From Kitasatospora fiedleri (GTDB taxonomy: Bacteria; Actinomycetota; Actinomycetes; Streptomycetales; Streptomycetaceae), in the NCBI RefSeq assembly GCF_948472415.1, contig NZ_OX419519.1, positions 186,001-250,000 on the forward strand: a stretch of 64,000 nucleotides of DNA. The letters run 5' to 3'. The notes under the pieces were generated by a model that saw nothing but the letters and a program-made list of their open reading frames with translations, was not told the DNA's origin and ran no database searches. Made by a program: the position numbers and the translations under genes. Positions 61,677-64,000 of the stretch are shown here, piece by piece (the first letter of the stretch is position 1; each line of letters opens with the position of its first letter).

Positions 61677-62542
61677 GTGAGCACGATCGACGAGCCGGAC
61701 GCCTTCGACGGACCCGGCCCCGCCGCCGAAGCGGACCCTTTCGACGGACCGAGCCACTTCGACGGGCCGGACGCCCTCGACGGGCCGGACCCCTTCGACG
61801 GGCTCGACCTCGCCCGCGCGCCCGGTGACGCCCCGGTGGCGTTCGGCGCGGAGCTGACCGGCCCGGTGCTGCTGGCCGCCTACCGGCGCGGCCTGTTCCC
61901 GATGCCGGCCGACGACATGGCGGCCGCGTTCCACGAGGTCCGCCACGGCTCGGAGGTGGCGGCCGGGCGGATCGCGCTGCTGCCCGGGCCAGCCGGGCAG
62001 GACCCGTACGCGCTGGCCTGGTGGTCCCCCGATCCGCGCCCGGTCCTGGCGCCGGGGGAGGTGCACCTGGCGACCCGGCTGCGCCGGAGCCTGCGGACCG
62101 GGGCGGACGGGTCCAGCACGGCGGACCGTGCCTTCGCCGAGGTGGTGGCGGCCTGCGCGGAGGGGCGGCGCCCGGTCTGGCTGACGCCGGCGCTGCGCGC
62201 GGCGCTGGCCCGGCTGCACCGGGCGGGCGTCGCGCACAGCGCCGAGGTCTGGGACGGGCCGGAGCTGGTGGGCGGCGCGTTCGGGGTCGTGGTCGGCGGG
62301 TGCTGAGCCTGGACTCGATGTTCGGGCGCCGGCCGGGAGCGGACCGCACCGCCGTCGCCGACCTGGCCGCCCGGTTCGCCGCCGCCGGGGGGCGGCTGCT
62401 GGACGTGCAGTGGGACAGCCCGCACGTCCGGGCCCTGGGCGCCCGGCCGACGGCCCGCGGGGACTACCTGCGGGCGCTGGCCGAGCCGGCCGCCCCCGCC
62501 GCGCCGGAGACCGGGCGGCTGCCGCTGTCCCGGCTGGGCTGA
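61677..62542 (+). CDS. leucyl/phenylalanyl-tRNA-protein transferase homologue (one frameshift)
   Basis: GTG 61677, seven bases after the NRPS-like stop, starts a protein with an unusual N-terminal FDGP repeat (AFDGP, PFDGP, HFDGP, ALDGP, PFDGL). The Aat domain follows: LLAAYRRGLFPMPADDM, LAWWSPDPRPVLAPGEVHL, LRRSLRTG, DRAFAEVVAACAEGRRPVWL, HRAGVAHSAEVWDGPELVGG. A missing G at about 62297-62299 interrupts it before VLSLDSMFGRRPGADRTAVA; the end is GRLPLSRLG. Standard Aat adds Leu or Phe from tRNA to protein N-termini. Beside an NRPS-like reductase it probably acylates the carrier-bound or free amino acid from aminoacyl-tRNA. Confidence 0.8.
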
Positions 62543-62570
62543 GACCGGGCGGGGACCGGGCCGGGACCGG

Positions 62571-62600
62571 GCCGGGGGGCGCCCCGGGGCGCCCCCCGGC
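62571..62600. terminator. 30-bp perfect palindrome, terminator between convergent genes
   Basis: GCCGGGGGGCGCCCC followed by its exact reverse complement spans 62571-62600. It lies 28 bases after the Aat-like stop and 8 bases before the TetR gene end. The preceding bases contain three GGGACCGGGC-like repeats. Confidence 0.7.
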
Positions 62601-62607
62601 GGGCGGC

Positions 62608-63330
62608 TCAGCCGGCCTGGAGGCGGAGTCCGGCGAGGGTGAGGTCGAGTTCGGCGAGGAACTGCTCGCGGTCGTCGTGCCCGTCGAACTCGTCCACGAT
62701 GTGGTGCAGGAACGGGTAGCGCTCCGGGTCCAGGGCGCGCCAGTTGTCGGCGAAGCGGCCGAGGAACTCCTCGCGGCCCACGGCGCCCTCGACGACCTCC
62801 TCGGGCGGTTCCTCCTGGCCCAGGTCGGCGGCGTTGCTGACCACGACGCCGATGACCGCCGACAGGGCGTGGAAGCGCTGCTTCGGGGTGAGGTCGAGGC
62901 GCAGCAGCTGCCGGCCGAGCAGTTCGTACAGGCGCAGCGAGTTGCCCTCGCTGCCGATGTTGCGCAGGAAGCGGTCGCCGAGCCAGGGCCGATCGGCCAC
63001 CGCGTCGAACAGCGTGACGGCCATGGCGCGCAGGTCGGCGATCGGGTCGGCCGTGTCGGGCCGCTGCTCGACGGTGGTCAGGACGCCGCCGAGGACGTGG
63101 TCGATGGCGCGGTCGAGCAGGTCGTCCTTGCCGGAGACGTACCAGTAGATGCTGCCGACGCCGGTGCCCAGCCGGCCTGCCAGGGCGCGCAGGGTCAGGG
63201 CCTGTTCGCCGTCCTCGTCCAGCAGGGCGACGGCGGCGGCGAGGACGGCCTCCATGGAGTGCGAGGCACGTCGACGCCCTCGGGTCGGGCGTTCGGCGGG
63301 GTGCGGTCGCGTCGGTGCCATGGTTCCCAT
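62608..63330 (-). CDS. TetR-family regulator of the adjacent MFS exporter
   Basis: The 240-residue protein has a TetR HTH (SMEAVLAAAVALLDEDGEQA, then GTGVGSIYWYVSGKDDLLD) and a typical ligand domain (FDAVADRPWLGDRFLRNIGS). ATG 63330 or ATG 63321 could be the start; the second matches the family better. It is divergent from an MFS gene with a 37-bp operator between. TetR proteins with this C-terminus control drug exporters. It probably controls export of the product of the adjacent NRPS-like pair, but a role in unrelated drug resistance is equally possible. Confidence 0.88.
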   Translation of the reverse strand: MGTMAPTRPHPAERPTRGRRRASHSMEAVLAAAVALLDEDGEQALTLRALAGRLGTGVGSIYWYVSGKDDLLDRAIDHVLGGVLTTVEQRPDTADPIADLRAMAVTLFDAVADRPWLGDRFLRNIGSEGNSLRLYELLGRQLLRLDLTPKQRFHALSAVIGVVVSNAADLGQEEPPEEVVEGAVGREEFLGRFADNWRALDPERYPFLHHIVDEFDGHDDREQFLAELDLTLAGLRLQAG

Positions 63331-63349
63331 CCAATCACATTTGCGGGAT

Positions 63350-63386
63350 TATCGAACTCGGTTCTATAGTAGAACCACGTTCGATA
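63350..63386. promoter_or_regulatory. 37-bp TetR operator overlapping divergent promoters
   Basis: Outer arms TATCGAAC/GTTCGATA and inner arms GGTTCTA/TAGAACC form a perfect composite dyad with a TAG centre. TATAGT (63365-63370) inside it fits a -10, with TTGCGG (63341-63346) as -35 for the rightward MFS gene. A repressor here would block both genes. Confidence 0.85.
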
Positions 63387-63476
63387 GTGCGTCGCGGACC
63401 GGTACGGCCGCACCCCGCGCCCGCCCGGCGCGACGCCCGGACCGCCCCCGCCCGACACCACGAAAGGAGGCCCGTC

Positions 63477-64000
63477 ATGACTGCCACCGCTGCCGCACCC
63501 GCGGCTTCCCGCACCTATCCGTCGCTGCGCGCGGCCTGGATTCCGCTGGCCGCGCTCTGCCTGGCCTTCTTCGTCGAGATGGTCGACAACACCCTGCTCT
63601 CGATCGCACTGCCGACCATCGGCCGGGACCTGGGCGGCGGCACCACCGCCCTCCAGTGGGTCACCGGCGCGTACTCGCTGACCTTCGGCGGCCTGCTGCT
63701 GACCGCCGGATCGATGGCCGACCGGCTCGGGCGGCGGCGGGTGCTGCTGGTCGGCCTCGCCGCGTTCGGCCTGCTCAGCCTGGGCGTCGCCGCCGTGACC
63801 GGCACGGGGCAGCTGATCGCCCTGCGGGCCGGGCTGGGCGTCGCCGCCGCGGCGATGGCGCCGATCACCAACTCGCTGGTGTTCCGGCTCTTCGACGACG
63901 CGGCGCTGCGGATGCGCGCGATGACCGTGATGATCGTCGTCGGCATGTCCGGCTTCGTCCTCGGCCCGCTCCTCGGCGGCACCGCGCTGGCCCACGTCAA
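63477..64000 (+). CDS. MFS (DHA2-like) exporter, truncated by the right edge
   Basis: ATG 63477 follows AAAGGAGG, a strong ribosome site. The visible 174 residues include the DHA2 helix-1 motif VEMVDNTLLSIALPT, the loop motif GSMADRLGRRRVLLVG and further helices to SGFVLGPLLGGTALAHV. The gene runs past 64000 without a stop. It is under the TetR operator directly upstream. Its N-terminal MTATAAAPAASRTY is short and disordered. Confidence 0.88.
   Translation, partial: MTATAAAPAASRTYPSLRAAWIPLAALCLAFFVEMVDNTLLSIALPTIGRDLGGGTTALQWVTGAYSLTFGGLLLTAGSMADRLGRRRVLLVGLAAFGLLSLGVAAVTGTGQLIALRAGLGVAAAAMAPITNSLVFRLFDDAALRMRAMTVMIVVGMSGFVLGPLLGGTALAHV

Overview
The window is about 64 kb of very G+C-rich DNA with mycothiol-dependent enzyme families, an ACR3-type arsenite pump, a SAV_2336-domain protein, an ABC sugar importer without its own ATPase, frequent GTG starts and many overlapping stop/start codons. 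Together these point to a chromosome of the Streptomycetaceae (Streptomyces or Kitasatospora type). No rRNA, tRNA, insertion sequence, prophage or CRISPR array was seen. About fourteen genes read correctly only if a single base is added to a G or C run, so much of the apparent gene breakage is probably base-calling error in the assembly. Those genes are annotated across the frame changes.

Layout. 0.1-9.2 kb: a secreted GH6 glucanase, an AraC regulator divergent from a DUF2000 gene, a membrane metallophosphoesterase, a secreted lytic transglycosylase, a family 2 glycosyltransferase, a membrane protein and an acyl-CoA dehydrogenase. 9.4-12.4 kb: an AI-2E family permease, a CsbD stress protein, a tiny hydrophobic protein, a 64-bp perfect palindrome and a mycothiol-dependent isomerase-family protein. 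12.5-14.5 kb: an arsenic resistance locus (acr3-arsR divergent from arsC, with a dyad between). 14.7-31 kb: a hyaluronan-synthase-like glycosyltransferase with a coupled micro-membrane protein, a large FAD/Fe-S D-lactate-dehydrogenase-like enzyme, an NlpC/P60 hydrolase with a duplicated domain, an oxidoreductase, a PP2C phosphatase, CBS, SPFH, uracil-DNA glycosylase, CHAD and metallo-beta-lactamase-fold genes, and a PiT phosphate transporter. 31.2-33.1 kb: a Kup potassium transporter.

33.4-40.8 kb is a tight four-gene operon: a Trypco1 protein, a trypsin-like protease fused to a VMAP-type C-terminus, a MoxR AAA+ ATPase and a 1,243-residue SAV_2336-domain protein. The last contains a caspase-like fold that keeps the His but lacks the catalytic Cys. 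It matches the vWA/MoxR/VMAP type of NTP-dependent conflict system predicted by comparative genomics, in an architecture with an active-looking protease and a dead-looking one.

40.8-45.2 kb holds two drug-efflux pumps with MarR and TetR regulators and two palindromes sharing TTGTAC/GTACAA. 45.2-55.1 kb is a polysaccharide-use locus: a binding protein, two permeases, a GH43 enzyme and a LacI regulator form one operon, divergent from two secreted GH26-like enzymes, one with a CBM56-like domain. The intergenic region carries CGAAAC/GTTTCG boxes.

55.1-64 kb holds a membrane PAS-GGDEF-EAL protein and, divergent from it, a compact biosynthetic pair. An MbtH-like domain fused to adenylation, carrier and thioester-reductase domains is followed by a homologue of leucyl/phenylalanyl-tRNA-protein transferase. 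This resembles the tRNA-dependent livipeptin system described in Streptomyces lividans and predicts a small peptide aldehyde, probably ending in a basic residue. A TetR regulator, a 37-bp operator and an MFS exporter running off the right edge follow.
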